This document shows positions 5,728 to 6,533 of a stretch of DNA of 6,533 nt, piece after piece. Source of the stretch: a bacterium (GTDB taxonomy: Bacteria; Zixibacteria; MSB-5A5; GN15; FEB-12); NCBI GenBank assembly GCA_030640905.1, contig DAOWIM010000154.1, positions 1-6,533 of the forward strand. The letters run 5' to 3'. Below the pieces are notes generated by a model. The model was given only the letters and a program-made list of their open reading frames with translations. It made no database searches and had not been told where the DNA came from. Numbering within the stretch: position 1 is the first letter of the stretch; each line of letters opens with the position of its first letter. A program made the position numbers and the translations under genes.

Positions 5728-6533
5728 CAATTTCGCGGCTACCGCCTCGGCTATCTCAAGAGAAGTATTCGATCCGCCCATATCGTATGTCCGGACCTTA
5801 CCCTCTTTGATAACCTCAGCTATGGCGTTCTCAAGCGAGGCCGCCTTGTCTGTCTCCTTGAGCCAATCAAACATCAGCTTAACGGTAATCAGCATCGCCA
5901 TCGGATTGACCTTATACTGCCCGGCATACTTGGGGGCCGAACCATGAGTCGGCTCGAACACAGCGTAATTATCACCAATGTTCCCCGACGCAGCAAAGCC
6001 GAGTCCACCGACCAACTGAGCACAGAGATCGGAAACGATATCGCCGAACATATTCGATGTTACCAGTACCGAATAGTCCATCGGATTCTTGATCAGCCAC
6101 ATGCACATGGCATCGATATTGGTTTCCCACAGTTCGATACCGGGGTAATCTTTGGCCACTTCGCGGGCAGTACGGACCATAAGACCGGATGTTTCCCTGA
6201 TGACGTTCGGCTTCTCGACAACCGTCACAGATTTACGTCCCTCCGCCTTGGCCAGCTCGAACGCGTCTTTGATAATGTTACGACACGCCTGCCGCGTGTT
6301 GATGCGTAGAGATATGGCCATGTCTTCACCGGGCGACCAGTCAAATCGGGCCATCTTCTTGTTATGCTTTTTGATCATCTGTCGCAGCTCATCGGGAACC
6401 GGATGAAACTCAACTCCGGAATACAGATCTTCGGTATTTTCCCGGAAGACGACGATATCAATCCCATCCTTGAAATTGAGCGGATTGCCCGGAAAGGCTT
6501 TGCACGGACGAAGGTTGGTGCGAAGGTTGAACT
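5725..6533 (-). CDS. isocitrate/isopropylmalate dehydrogenase family protein, 5' end outside the window
   Basis: The open frame continues past the window edge. The visible part is 268 residues plus stop, and the Met at 6378 is internal because the family motif FRENTEDLYSGVEF is encoded upstream of it. These enzymes oxidise and decarboxylate 2-hydroxy acids with NAD(P)+ and Mg2+ or Mn2+. Visible active-site elements are VEKPNVIRETSG (catalytic Lys), NIDAMCMWLI, NMFGDIVSDL (metal-binding Asp residues), GLGFAASGNIGD, and THGSAPKYAGQYKVNP. ENTEDLYSG favours isocitrate or homoisocitrate over isopropylmalate, which usually has RELTGG. APKYAG keeps the Lys-Tyr pair that, in the E. coli enzyme, contacts the 2'-phosphate of NADP+, so NADP+ use is likely but not certain. 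Tandem hairpins follow the stop. Isocitrate dehydrogenase of the citric acid cycle is my best guess. Confidence 0.9.
   Translation of the reverse strand, partial: FNLRTNLRPCKAFPGNPLNFKDGIDIVVFRENTEDLYSGVEFHPVPDELRQMIKKHNKKMARFDWSPGEDMAISLRINTRQACRNIIKDAFELAKAEGRKSVTVVEKPNVIRETSGLMVRTAREVAKDYPGIELWETNIDAMCMWLIKNPMDYSVLVTSNMFGDIVSDLCAQLVGGLGFAASGNIGDNYAVFEPTHGSAPKYAGQYKVNPMAMLITVKLMFDWLKETDKAASLENAIAEVIKEGKVRTYDMGGSNTSLEIAEAVAAKL

Noticed and set aside
5725..6378. Complete 217-residue gene starting at 6378
   Set aside because: The same frame is open to the window edge and encodes family motifs upstream (FRENTEDLYSG), so the Met is internal.

Overview
The window reads as ordinary bacterial chromosome of moderate GC with a short accessory insert. 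All supported genes lie on the minus strand. Running in the direction of transcription, from high to low coordinates, they are: the 3' part of an isocitrate/isopropylmalate-type dehydrogenase that runs off the window edge; a compact two-gene insert; a secreted basic protein; NAD-dependent DNA ligase LigA; and a membrane protein carrying two DUF1858 domains. LigA shows this is a bacterium. The lineage cannot be fixed from the sequence; an uncultured FCB-type group such as Zixibacteria is a guess only.

The two-gene insert (about 3950-5665) is the most unusual part. Its first gene encodes a 440-residue protein whose two ends match the proteasome beta-subunit/HslV fold of N-terminal-nucleophile (Ntn) hydrolases. 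Thr is at position 2, so Met removal would expose it, and Asp falls at mature position 17. There is a Lys in an NKLF segment and a GGPIDVAVI segment close to the C-terminus. More than 200 extra residues, largely helical in appearance, sit inside the fold. The second gene, of 70 codons and unknown family, overlaps the first by 11 bases and has a strong ribosome binding site inside it, so the two look translationally coupled. No ATPase partner is visible.

This insert is bounded by a 13-bp direct repeat (3950-3962 and 5653-5665). The right copy forms one arm of a hairpin just after the dehydrogenase gene, and the left copy is followed by five T residues on the minus strand. Joining the two copies would restore a textbook intrinsic terminator. 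The simplest reading is that about 1.7 kb landed in the dehydrogenase terminator and duplicated 13 bp. The insert is also visibly more AT-rich than ligA and has its own plausible promoter.

The backbone genes carry regulatory signals as well. The dehydrogenase and secreted-protein genes share a nearly identical stop-codon-overlapping GGGGC hairpin followed by a longer hairpin. The membrane/DUF1858 gene has an FNR/CRP-type box (TTGAC-N4-ATCAA) at the correct distance from a -10-like hexamer for a class II activated promoter. This fits a low-oxygen or nitrosative-stress role for a heme-copper-oxidase-like membrane domain joined to Cys-bearing DUF1858 domains.
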